Shown here piece by piece: positions 12,501 to 22,077 of a DNA stretch of 31,811 nucleotides (positions within the stretch are counted from its first letter, which is position 1; each line of letters begins with the position of its first letter). This DNA is from Saprolegnia diclina VS20. Its lineage: Eukaryota > Oomycota > Saprolegniomycetes > Saprolegniales > Saprolegniaceae. The notes beneath the pieces were generated by a model. That model saw only the letters and a list, made by a program, of their open reading frames with translations. It searched no databases and was not told the DNA's origin. Location: the NCBI RefSeq assembly GCF_000281045.1, contig NW_008246095.1, positions 140,155 through 171,965 on the forward strand, given 5' to 3'. Both the position numbers and the translations under genes were made by a program.

Positions 12501-15500
12501 CCATGCTCAACGGCATCGTACCGGGCGAAGAAGCTGTGCAGATGAACTCGAAGAACGTCAAGATGGTGCTACAGCGGCACGACCCCGCCAACTTGAGTAC
12601 GCTTCCACCCTATAATCATGTCCTTGTTGCTGAACATGGAGTGTATAGATGGTGCGCTGGAGCTCCCCCTCTCCGCAAGTCAAGTCCAGGCCAACTACTC
12701 CAAGCAAACGTTCACGCTGCCGACCAACTTGCCCGCGTCGTCGGCGTGCGCGCAGGCCGTCGACACGCACGCCACGTTCCTCGCGCAAAATGTCTACCAA
12801 TATGCGAATGCGAGCTCCAACATCAACTCGGGCATCATTGGTCTCAAGCTGCTCTGCGACTACTCGAGCACGCCGCTTGCGGTCGCCAACCTCACGAGCG
12901 GCATTTCGATTCGCATGCGCAAGCTGGCGCAGTATCCTGTCCGTCCATCAAATGTGGCTGTTTCGTGCGCTCATACGCCTTAGGTCCCGGGTGCGCCGAC
13001 AAGCGGGAATGTGTCGTGTGCAGCGGGGCCACCGGTTCACTTCAACATTACGTGCAGCGTTGAGCAGCAGCTGTACAAGCTCGTAGCGTGCAACGGGTCG
13101 GCCAACTACACGGTGCAGTACACGTGTCCGCAGTACATTCCGACACCCAAGTGCCAATATTGGGACTCGGCGGTGCGTCGACGCTTCGTGTTCCGAAGAC
13201 GATACGATGAATGTCACTGTAGGCGGGCGCGTGGTCGACTGCCGGCTGCAAACAGCTCCCCGATCCGGACGACAATTACATGCTGTGCGTCTGCGATCAC
13301 TTGACGGACTTTAGTACGCAAGTCGACATGGCGCTTCAAGCGGTCGAGGACAACTTCTTCTCGGTGATCGAGCACCAAACGACCGTTGAAGACGTCGTGC
13401 AGAACATTGGTGTCGTCATCACGATGGGGGTCATGATAATCCTCTATGGTGTGAGTCTCCTCTTTTGCCTGAAGTGGGACCGAGACGACCGCGCCAAGTA
13501 CAACCCGTCGCGTCGCATCCACATTTTCTCATGTTGCATGTAGACGGCTAAAGTACGCGCTCACCAAGAGCAACGAGCCCAAGCACATCGACTTGCGCAG
13601 CCTCTTTGAGCTGCCAAAAGTCGTCGCGGCCAAGACGCGACGCGAGAAAGCCCGGGCGCTCCTCTCTGGGTTTTGGGATGGCTTGAAAGCCAACCACCGT
13701 ATTCTCTCGACCATCATGCAATACGACGAAACGTTTACGCGGTACGAGCCTTTTGAGATAGTCCAACGTTCAAACGGTGGTTTGTAGACCGCAACGCGCC
13801 ATGATCATCTTTACCGTCACGATGAGTCAGATGTTTATCAACGCACTCTTGTACAAGTTGCGACAAATGGACCCGAACATTGGCACGGTCATCGTCAGCG
13901 GCCTCGTCTCATCCGTGTGCATGATGCCCGTGACCCTCGCGGTACGCTCTTTTGTCACGATATGCTTGTCGTCATTATAAGAGGTTGTCTAGTTTGTCAT
14001 TCTCTTTCGCAAAGCCGGCAAAATGCACGACTACACGGTGCGGTACGAGATCGAAGATGACGACCACATCGTCGAGGTCGAAGTCGACGCGTACGGCAAG
14101 CCCGTGCAATACTCAAAGTACGACATGCTTTGCATGGACCTCCAAGGTACGAAAGGGCAATGTCGCACTGTATAGCACACTCCACATTACTCCTAGGGCT
14201 TCTCAATGCCGTGCCGCATGGCGCATACGCGCGGATGCTCGCGCGTCTCGAGCGCGATCCGAACCTCACGTCGCTTGCCAGCATCGTGTCGCAGTCGCTC
14301 TACTTGATTTTGAACAACCGAGAAGTGCGCGAACCCGAGCCGCTCGACGACATCACCGTCGAACTCGTGCCGAAAAACACGTCACGGTCCCACTTTTCGT
14401 TCTTTTCCAAGCCCAAGGTGGTCTTGCCGGCGACCGGATCGCCGGCCAACGTACCCGTCGAGGACGACCCGAGCCTTCTGAGTGTCGAAAGTGCAGTCGA
14501 CAAGCTCTTGGCGCTGTGGTCGCCCCATGCCGACGTGTACGGTCGTCTCAACAAGTTTGAACCGACCGCGATTGTGTCGTCGACGCGCTCCAAGCTCGGG
14601 TACCTTCTGCAGCAAGCGATCGAGCTGCAAAAGAAAGAGACGTCGCGCGCGTCGACCGCCGAAGTCGACGAGCTCGCGAGCGTCGCCTCGATCCTCGCGT
14701 GGTGCCGCAAGTGCTACGAGTGCGCCGAGTGCTTTGCCGACGACACGAACGCCGTCCTTCGCCACGCCAAGCACGAAATGCAGCGCACGCGTGAACAGCT
14801 CGTCATGACGCGGCGCATGGTACAAAAGCAGCTCCGCGACCGGTTGCAGCACTTTCGATCCAACATGTATGCGGCGCCGCGCGATGCCTCGGGGTCGCTC
14901 CGCCATGGATCCCTCAAAGACCATAAAAAGGTGGTGCTGCAGTCGGTCCACAACCAAGTCCAGGTACCTTCTTGAGAGGGTCTCGTCGACCCTAACCGCT
15001 CTGTGCCGCTAGGTCGTGATTCAAAAGACAAGACACCATATGACCGAGACGCAGCGGCGGCTTCAAGACGCGCGCCGCAAGTCGCGCGTCGACCACAAGC
15101 TCAAGACCAAAGAGGCCAAGAAACAAATGACAGAAATCCTCGGCAGCCTCCACGGTCTTGCGCGCTGGAAAAAGCGGTTTGAACTCTACCAAGAAGCAAA
15201 GGAGAAGAAGCTCGTGGACGCGATGCCGCTCCACGAACGCCAGCGCTACCTCAACGAAAGCGAGAAGCTCAAGAAGCTCCGGTTTGGCGCGCGCCTCATG
15301 TACAACCTCTTCTTGCGCAAAGCGCCGCAGCGTCTCGAGAAGCCGATCTTCCCCGAGTTTGTCAACTACATCTTGTACGCCATGTGCACGGGCATCGATG
15401 CGTTCACAGCCTACTTTATTCTCCAGTTTTCGTTCACGGTCGGGCACGTTGTCGCTAGCATGTGGATAGGTACGGCGCTTCTCTCTAAAATGCGGTTGCG

Positions 15501-17259
15501 ACATCTTTGATTAGGCTCGCTCTTTACGGGTCTCGCCATGACGTACCTCGTCTCGGACCCACTCCACATCTTCTTGCGCGTCGGTGTCTTGCCGCTCGTC
15601 GCATCCATCTTCCTTGTCAATACCGGGCTCTTTGAGGCCCTCGGGACAGAGATCGTTGCCGTGGGTGCGGCCGCCGCCGTCGGTATCGCTGGCGTCGCCA
15701 AGTTCCGCGAAAAGAAGGCGGCGCGCCTCCTTCCCGTCGGGGTTGTCGAAGGCCCCTCGGCGCAACTCGCGAGCGCCGACGCGCCGCCCGTATTGGCACC
15801 GGCGCCAAGTGCGCGGCTCGTGCTGGAGGTGCCACCCGTCGCATCGGAGCCAGTGGTGGCGTCCATCGTGTCGGAACCGGTACCGGCACCCGTGGTACCG
15901 GAACCGGTGGTGACGCCGGCGGGGGTGTCGGTGGTATCGGACACGATCACGGTGCCTGCCGCGTCGAGACCGGCCACGACCATTGTCGAATCGGTACCGC
16001 AACCTTCACCGATCGTCGACGACACGACGGCGCCCATGGCGTCTTTCAAGTCTTTGCCCAAGGTCATCAACGTTTCTCCGCGACCGGCACCAAGCAGTGC
16101 AACAGCAAGCGCCACCAAGCCGCTCTTGGCTGGACCGTCGATGGCTGCTCTGCCAGCACTGGCAGCGACCGTCCAGGACACAACGTCCGACGCCGCGTCG
16201 TCGATTCGCGCCGCCGATCCAGTAGTTGTTGCCGCCGCATTGACCGCCGAGCTGGCCACGCCCGTGCCTCTGGTTGAATCGTTCGTCTGCGAATGCGGTG
16301 CCAGCATGCTCCCCGACGAGCATGTGCATCATCGCGAGCACGACTGCTCGCACCGTCTCGTGCAATGCCGCGCTGGCTGCGGCGTTTACATCCAACTCCG
16401 GGCGCGCAGCAGCCACGAGATGAGCCAGTGCCGCCTTCTCTTGTGTGCATGCGGCAAGATGGTGCTGCGTACCAAGATGACAACACACCTCGAGACCGAG
16501 TGCGCCCTGCGGAGCGTCACATGCCGTCTCGGCTGCGGCGCGTCAATGCCGCTCAACGCGCGCGAAAAGCACGAGCGTTCGGAGTGCGACCTGCGCGTCA
16601 CGTCGTGTCCCGACTGCAACACGGTGTTGCCGGTGCGCGAGCTGGCGACGCACCGAGCGACGTGCAAGACCAAGGCAGTGGTGCGCGGGCCCGCGACCAA
16701 GCTCTTGGTCACGCAGAGCAGCATGCTTACGTTGGGCGAAGACGCTTTGGCCGAACCCAGCGCCCAGCGGCCGGTCTCCCCGCCGTCGCCGACAACATCG
16801 CGGCTTCAGGGCCCACCGCTTGCAATTCCAACGACCAAGGCGCCGCGCGGCCCGTTGGTGCCACCGACCACGTCGCCTGTCGCCCGCCGCGCGCGGGCAC
16901 CGCCTGTGGCTACAGCCACCCCGGGTGTGTTGCAAGGCCCACCGCTCGTGCTCGCACCCGGTGCGATTGTCGACGAGGCCAAGACCAAGGACGATCTGGC
17001 TCGAAAAGGCGTCGCAATGACCGCGGCGGCCGAAGGCGCCAAGCGACTGACCAACGAGTCGGACGCCAAGCCCCGGCGGGCCGATGTCGCCGAGGCGCTC
17101 GTGGAAAAGACCGGTGCCGGGCAGATGGCCAAGTCGGCCTTTGAAGGCGCGGCGACGACGCTCTTTGAGGGCACGGTGCCCGCCCGCACGCAGCCGTTGC
17201 GCGGTCCACGCACTGCCAACCCGTTCCAGCCGCCGTCCGACGCCAAGCCGTCGACCTAG
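1..17259 (+). CDS. Giant polycystin-1/REJ-type membrane protein with GPS site and C-terminal TRAF-type zinc fingers (5' end missing)
   Basis: The frame is open from base 1, so the start lies upstream. Exon model: 1-1731, 1797-2269, 2315-3910, 3958-5194, 5244-6458, 6509-6727, 6776-9528, 9593-11105, 11157-11300, 11347-11469, 11514-12043, 12091-12596, 12649-12938, 12984-13172, 13223-13497, 13544-13741, 13788-13941, 13993-14146, 14197-14963, 15013-15469, 15515-17259. Coding length is 16,269 nt, exactly 5,423 codons with the stop. Order of parts (window residues): about twenty beta-sandwich modules (1-3100), REJ-like region (about 3214-3727), EGF-like CSGHGTC motif (about 3805-3845), GAIN region, GPS (about 4167-4200), first membrane helix (about 4230-4255), further helices (about 4335-4395 and 4803-4882), basic coiled-coil loop, Pro/Ala/Val-rich linker, TRAF-type fingers (about 5098-5226). 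In known polycystin-1 and REJ proteins such ectodomains act in adhesion or sensing; that role here is inference. PLAT and the PKD2-like channel are not seen. The donor at 12939 (gtccgt) is the weakest junction. Confidence 0.85.
10003..11690 (+). other. REJ-like region (receptor for egg jelly module)
   Basis: The stretch opens with PKD/REJ-type strands (VSVTGPQNLGSC, LVLDGRSSSGGGG, WVWTI). It continues through paired WSM/AWQC-type strands and ends near SEIVVAAP. The segment of about 510 residues before the EGF-like motif and the GAIN/GPS has the size and position of the REJ module in polycystin-1 family proteins. It spans exons 8-11. I judge REJ by order and strand pattern; a profile search against Pfam REJ would decide. 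Confidence 0.65.
13110..13330 (+). other. GPS autoproteolysis motif of a GAIN domain
   Basis: After the splice 13172/13223 the protein reads C-QYWD-S-A-A-G-A-W-S-T-A-G-C, then C-V-C-D-H-L-T-D-F. This is the full GPS pattern of two cysteine pairs, the WD and W-S aromatic core, and the HL-T cleavage tripeptide (His 13298-13300, Leu 13301-13303, Thr 13304-13306). In adhesion GPCRs and polycystin-1 the chain is cut between Leu and Thr and the halves stay associated. The first membrane helix starts about 30 residues later (about 13395), the usual spacing. The GAIN region upstream (about 12100-13100) is Ala/Ser/Thr-rich and helical, as in the family. Confidence 0.85.
13390..15650 (+). other. Reduced polycystin-1-like membrane helix set with a coiled-coil cytosolic loop
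   Basis: Helix 1 lies at about 13395-13475. A linker of only about 75 residues leads to a FTR-P-QRA motif (13735-13800), which resembles the FTRVQRL segment before the second helix of polycystin-1. Helices 2 and 3 run through about 13800-14010. A long basic, Lys/Arg/Gln/Glu-rich loop with coiled-coil character follows (about 14030-15350). Then come two or three helices (about 15355-15640, ... YFILQFSF ... VLPLVASIFLV). Similarity to polycystin-1 helices 1-5 is by eye. The PLAT domain normally sitting between helices 1 and 2 cannot fit in the short linker. Confidence 0.6.
16279..16680 (+). other. TRAF-type zinc-finger array at the C-terminus of the giant protein
   Basis: About 130 residues hold a regular series of Cys/His fingers: CEC ... 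HHREHDC, VQCRAGC ... HEMSQC, LCACG ... HLETEC, TCRLGC ... HERSEC and SCPDC ... HRATC. The spacing C-x(1-3)-C ... H-x(3-4)-C repeated every 27-30 residues is that of TRAF-type zinc fingers. It follows the last membrane helix and a Pro/Ala/Val-rich linker (about 15720-16270), so it is predicted to be cytosolic. A disordered Pro-rich tail of about 190 residues follows to the stop at 17259. The same exon (15515-17259) encodes the last helices and the fingers without interruption, so this is not a neighbouring gene. Confidence 0.8.
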
Positions 17260-17383
17260 CACCTAACCCTATACACTACACAATGCATCCATCGAAACCG
17301 CCAAGATGTCCGTCCAATGCCATACATATAAACCATTTAGTATATGCATATTGTATGCAAGATCACCCTGTATTATTGGGTCC
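17260..17383. other. Convergent intergenic spacer between the giant gene and the GH72 gene
   Basis: The two stop codons are only 124 bp apart, so the 3' untranslated regions must be short or overlapping. The stretch is markedly more AT-rich than its flanks and carries ttgtatgcaa at 17351-17360, the reverse complement of a motif seen upstream of other genes here. No gene is seen in it. Confidence 0.7.
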
Positions 17384-19220
17384 TTAGAGCGACGCCGTGG
17401 CTTGGTTGGCTGCGCGCTGCTGGGCTTGCTTGAGCTCTTGGGACTTCTTTCCCGCGACAACGCTGAGGCCGCCAAACACAAGCGTCATGATGCCGAGGAA
17501 GATGCCGACGCCTGTAAAGATGTACTTGGGCGCATTCGGGTCGGATGCGAGCTTGCTGCACTTGTTTTGGTCAATGACCGAGCACGAGAGGCCCGACCAG
17601 CACCCGAGGCACTGGCACGACGACGTCTTCCCGTCCGCCGACGCGACGCACTGGCCGTACTTGCCGCACGTGTTGGAGGTCGGTGTACACGTGCCGCCGC
17701 CGCTCACAACCTCGAGCACCTTGCCGCACAAATCTTCCTCGGACGTGCCGAGCTTGGACGAGATCGTGACTTCGCATGTCTGGCCGTCCTTGGTGCACAC
17801 GGCACCCTGGCGCGTGTTGGTCGTCCACTTGTCGGTCGGCTTGAGCAAGATCGACGGGTTCGTGCACGAGCCGAGCCAGCCCGCCTTGGCCGCAAGGGGC
17901 GTCACAGGCGCGGGCAGCTTGGGCGGTTCCCACGAGCAAATCGTGTCGGCGGTGAAGCCGCCCGTCTGCACGTCCGAGGGATTGGCCTTGTACATCGCAG
18001 CGAGGTTTGTAAAGTCGACGGTCACGGTTGTACCTGGCTTGCTCACAATCTCCGTGCCACCCCCTACGTCACCATGAATACTCGGAAATGGCGATACCAT
18101 GTGCAGATGTACCCAAAAAGAGGGGGTACCCCGTCGTGCCCAACGACGCCGACCCAAAGGTGTACGCGTACCCGCCGGAAAAGACATCGGTGAAGCCTTG
18201 CGACGCCGTCGAACTCGAAAAGAGGTACGGGACGTTGGTCCACTTGCGCGGCTTCTGCGTGTCGCAGCCGGTTTCACCAAATGCCATGACGATCGGGATG
18301 CCGGTCGCCATCTTGAGGAAGGTTTCGTAGGTCGCAAACTTGCCGTCGTTGCACCAGCGGTACTCGTTCACGAGGTACATGTCGATATTGCTCTGCATAA
18401 CACCATTGACCATCGTGTCGCCGCAGAGCAAGCCCATGAGCTTGACGACAGTATACTGATCGGGCTGGAGCGCAAGGGCCGTGGCCGTTATGCCCACAGA
18501 GGCCTTGTCCGGCGCGGAATCGGCGCCGGCGTACGCAAGCGGCAGAATACGCAGCTGCTTGACGTTGACACGCATCCAGTTCTTGAGGTCGGCCACATAC
18601 TGCTTGACGCACGCAGCGGCCGTGAGGTCGTACTGGAGGATTTCGTTGGCGACGATCACACCGAGCGTGTTGTCGTACTTGGCAAAGTCCTTGATGATCT
18701 ACACAGCAAAACGCAATGTTCGATCGACCGCGGATAACGTCGCAGAGTGACGCACCGCCTTGCCAAAGTACAAGAGCAGCGCCGGGTAGCACGTCTTGGT
18801 CTGGTCCTTCTGCGACTCGCCGGCGACGACTGCGCCGTCGGGGCCCCACCCTTTGGTAATCGTCGAGTAGCGGTACGCGCCAAAGTAATCGACATTGGCC
18901 GGCGACGCCGAGATCATGACGTAGACGCCAATGGCCTCCATGTGCTCCATGAACTGGTCGTACGTCTTGTCCGGGTTGACGTTGTAGAGGCGAAACGTGT
19001 TGAACGAGCCCATGATGGGCGCGAGCGCCGTCTCGATCGCGACCTTGCTCCACGTCGCGTAGTGGTCGTCGCTCACGTCGTAGTCGTACGTGATGCCACG
19101 CAGGAAGAAGCGCTTGCCCGTCTTCGAGTCGTACATCTTGTTGCCGCGCACGATGATCGGGTTGAGCTTGGCCGCGTCGGCGACGACGGCCGCCAGCAGC
19201 AGGAGGCTCCACCAGCGCAT
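17384..19220 (-). CDS. GH72 family beta-1,3-glucanosyltransferase (Gas/Gel-like), membrane-anchored
   Basis: Exons (minus): 19220-18756, 18698-18113, 18063-17384; 576 residues. The start at 19220 is preferred over an in-frame ATG at 19250 because it opens a clean signal peptide (MRWWSLLLLAAVVADAA). The N-terminus, NPIIVRGNKMYDSKTGKRFF then LRGITYDY, is the GH72 hallmark. The proposed acid/base Glu is in ANEILQ (E174) and the nucleophile in FGETGC (E297), both present. Known GH72 enzymes cut and re-join beta-1,3-glucan chains at the outer face of the plasma membrane, lengthening wall glucan. After the catalytic domain come Cys-rich segments (about 400-515), including an EGF-like CGKYGQC ... 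CQCLGCWSGLSC. A single helix follows (about 531-555, GVGIFLGIMTLVFGGLSVVAG) with a basic/Gln-rich tail. The tail argues for type I anchoring rather than GPI. Introns are 57 and 49 nt, both ending TAG. Confidence 0.9.
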
Positions 19221-19320
19221 CGCAACTTCACAATTGATAAACTGCTCCAACTGGTCGCATTACTTCGGTCGAAGTTCGAAGCTTCGAACGACTTGCCCGA
19301 ACAGAATATATATTCTCAAA
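19221..19320 (-). promoter_or_regulatory. Putative promoter of the GH72 gene with two perfect palindromes
   Basis: Upstream of the start codon at 19220 lie a 16-bp perfect palindrome, gttcgaagcttcgaac (19274-19289), and a 12-bp AT palindrome, gaatatatattc (19304-19315). The first contains GAA-nn-TTC units like a two-unit heat-shock-type element. The second could serve as a TATA-like element 84-95 bp before the ATG. Function is inferred from position only. Confidence 0.4.
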
Positions 19321-20003
19321 ACACGCGCGCTTTCTCCAAGGTGGCTCAATAGCGCACGACACCGAGCGCCGATAATTCGCGCACGGACGCACCTCCTCGT
19401 GCATACGTTGTCGTCCGCGGTACTATGAGAGTACTATGCAGCACCTTGTCGTATCTCCTTGGTTGACAAACTCATTATTTTAGGTGTCCCCATTTGACGC
19501 CGAGATCCAGCACGTACGAATATCATCCGGATTTTTCAGCGCCGTGGCAAGCTTCTTGCATGGACAGTCCGCGTCCTAGTACCCTAGTATTCTAATAGCA
19601 TCGATGCGATCCCGTCATGCGACAGTGGCGTTGGCCGTCGTGTGCCTACAGGTCGAATCATCCATCATGGTGGTGCTCACTTCGAGCGCACTGTCGTAGC
19701 GTCGACGATGTATTTCTGTATATTTGTTTGACGTTCAAGAGAAAGGATGACATAGTTCACTTTGTACATATAACAATATTGTCATTCACCTTCGTTTGCC
19801 ACCGAAACATTTGCATCTGGAAGGTAGCGTCGGAGCCAAGCCGTCCCGGGGGGCGATCAACGCGTGCATGTGCAAGTCAAGGCAGTCATCAGAATCACAC
19901 ACCGCGTTTTGTCCCCAAATCCCAAAGGGTGGACTCGCCTTCCTTCATGTGTTCGGTGATGATACATCAGTGTAACCTCGTGGAACCAAAAACAAAAAGA
20001 AAA
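19321..20003. other. Intergenic stretch, no gene recognised
   Basis: About 680 bp between the GH72 promoter and the 3' end of the WD40 gene. It is less GC-rich than the genes, with AT-rich patches near 19720-19800 and 19985-20005. Short open frames are present but none shows family signatures, a plausible splice structure or the G/C third-position bias of the neighbours. I see no convincing gene, RNA or mobile element in it. Confidence 0.5.
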
Positions 20004-20045
20004 ATGTGACAGAAGGGTTAGGTAATGTGGCAGAAGGGTTAGGTA
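20004..20045. repeat. 21-bp tandem duplication at the WD40 stop codon
   Basis: Positions 20004-20024 and 20025-20045 are two adjacent 21-bp copies, each with the core gaagggttaggta, differing at one base (a/g at 20009/20030). The stop codon of the WD40 gene (complement of tta, 20039-20041) lies inside the second copy, so the duplication spans the end of the coding region and its 3' flank. Confidence 0.8.
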
Positions 20046-21795
20046 AAGGTAACGACGCCAATGTTGCGGTCGCTCGAAATGCTCAAGAGCACGTTTTGCG
20101 TCGCGTGCCAGTTGGCGTGGAGCACGGGCTTGCGGTGAATGCTCAGCGTTTGGTGCGGCACGTTCTCGCGCTTGCTCGCGCGAATGTCCCAAATGTGGAC
20201 ATCGCCCGACGTGCTGCCACACGACACGTGCATCCCTACGAATTGACCATAGTATCCATCATCGACATGGCATTCAGAGTGTCCTACCGGCCGTGGACCA
20301 GCGCGGCGTCGTGTACTGGCTCATGGCGCGCGCGTCGCCCGTCGACTTGTACCACACCATGGACGGCATGCTTGTGAGCGAGCTCGACGTCTTGATGCGG
20401 AGGTCATGCAGCAGCATGTTCTGCTGCGTCGCATGCACGCACGACACCATGAGCAAATGCGGGTGGTTGGGGTGCGCGAGCACGGCGTTGATCTTGGCAA
20501 TGTTATTGGTCTGCCGCTTCTCAATCACAGTCGTCGTCGACTGGTGGTGCAGATCGTACCCAATCACAAGACTAGACGACGCATCGCACTCTACGATCTG
20601 AGATGGTGGAGCTCGTACCCGTCGAGCGCGCCGGAATACACCGACGGCGAGTGCGGGTGCACGCAAAGCGACCGGATCTCGCTTCGGTGGTCGGCGTGGA
20701 GCGTCTTCATGTTGGCGGATGACGCCGGCGCATCCGTGTACTTCCACACGACCACGCTGTGGTTGGGGCCGCCCGTCACAATGTGTGTTTCGTCAACCCA
20801 ATCAATGCACGAGACACCCCTAACATAGCGTCCGTCAGTCGTCCGGCAGATTGTCGGCATCATACTTGGACGCGAGCGACGACGACCGGTTCCAGACGCG
20901 GTCGGGTGGCTTGGTGAAGCCTTGGTTCCACTCGACGACGCAGATCTCGCCCGCGTCCGCATGCGGCTTTTGAAACCCGAGCGCAATCTTGTTGCCATTG
21001 CCCGGCGACCATCGAAAGTCCTCCTAGTGGCAGCCATGAGAGAGGCACGGCGGACGAGCATGCGCGTACGACGCATGCGTGGCCAGCGCGCCGAAAGATG
21101 GACGGTGGCACTTGGAGAAGGTGCTTGAGATCCCGGAAATGCGGCTGGTACTGCCAGAGCATCATCGTGCCGTCGTCCGCAAACGTCGAGAAGAGGTCGG
21201 GGTTGGTCGGATGGAACGCCGAGCAGCGCAACTTGCGCGAGCAGCCGTCCGCAATCATGTTCATGCGCGGCTGCGAGAGAAGCTTGGCGACCTCGGTTGT
21301 CGACCAAAACTGGTCAGGAAAATTGGCAACTGTCGGTGTCCGCGGGCGCATCTCGGGCAGGATCGGCGCCGGTGTCGACTCAAAGGTCGACGGTGGCGGC
21401 GACATCTTGCGCTTCTTCTCGCGGGGCGGCGGTGACTCGGCGATCGTAATCACACGCACCGCCGGTGATTGCGGCTTGACGATCCGAAGCTTCTTGTCCA
21501 GTGGCGCGTCCACGTCAATGACGGGCGTCGCGCGGTTCTCTGCGTACAAGAGGAACCGCTGTAGGCGCTTCTCGAGGCTATCGCGCTGGAGCTCGAGGTC
21601 TTCGCGCGCATACTGCTTCTTGGCCAGCAAGTCGTGCTGGATGCGCAGCGATTCTTGGAGCTTGGCAATGTCTACCTCGAGCGCCGCAATGTCCTTCTTG
21701 CACGTCGCGAGGTCGGCGCCGTTCTCGGCGAGCCGCGTCTCGAGCTGCTGCCGGCTGGGCAGCGCCGGCGCTGCGAATGGCCGCTTGGTCGCCAT
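20039..21795 (-). CDS. Coiled-coil plus seven-bladed WD40-repeat protein
   Basis: Exons (minus): 21795-21070, 21023-20866, 20819-20619, 20571-20288, 20235-20039; 521 residues. Introns are 46, 46, 47 and 52 nt, all with TAG acceptors. Residues 10-75 form a heptad-rich coiled coil (LETRLAENGADLATCKKDIA and onward), followed by a basic, Pro-rich linker (KKRKMSPPP, a possible nuclear signal). The rest gives seven WD40 units, for example CSAFHPTNPDLFSTFADDG, GHACVEDFRWSP, SCIDWVDETHIVTGG, SLCVHPHSPSVYSGALDG, HVSCGSTSGDVHIWDIR and HANWHATQNVLLSISSDRN. The last ends at the C-terminus, so the propeller is complete. Exon 1 could end earlier (21112), but the 21070 donor yields the canonical GHACVEDFRWSP. 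The WDIR ending matches the DDB1-binding WDxR box, so a CRL4 receptor or chromatin role is possible. I do not recognise the exact orthologue. Confidence 0.85.
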
Positions 21796-22077
21796 CTTGG
21801 TTCTATCCGCCTTGTACTATCCACGCCGTGATTGGTTGGCACGGATCATATCCGGATACCGAGCGCTTGGCGCCGAAATTGCACTCGCGCCATATACAAA
21901 GTCCAAGGCGGGAGACTGCGCCGGATACGCTGCAATATGGATCTTCTGACGTCGTCGGGTCCATGGGCAGCGACGCTCAATGTGGAGCGACGAGTACGAC
22001 CCTCGGGCAGTAGAGTACCGATACAACAAGCAGTTGGCGGTAGAATACAGTTAGATAAAGCAGTTAATGCGAGGTCG
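21796..22077. other. Intergenic spacer upstream of the WD40 gene
   Basis: The 282 bp between the RBR stop and the WD40 start must contain the WD40 promoter. It holds catatacaaa at 21891-21900, about 95 bp before the WD40 ATG, close to the gcatacaaa motif found upstream of other genes here. No gene is seen. Confidence 0.5.

Noticed and set aside
1-17259. Splitting the first 17 kb into several genes at in-frame stops
   Set aside because: Each stop lies within a 44-65 nt GT-AG segment whose removal restores the frame and the repeat or domain pattern, and the total is an exact multiple of three.
19221-19250. Upstream ATG for the GH72 gene at 19250
   Set aside because: It would place ten polar residues before the signal peptide; the second Met starts a clean secretion signal.
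20010-20046. Telomere-like TTAGG-containing repeat near 20016-20046
   Set aside because: Only two copies of a 21-bp unit, inside and next to a gene end; not a telomeric array.
21024-21111. 88-nt first intron for the WD40 gene with donor at 21111
   Set aside because: It is much longer than every other intron here and would delete the GHACV strand; the 46-nt intron from 21069 keeps a canonical WD40 blade.
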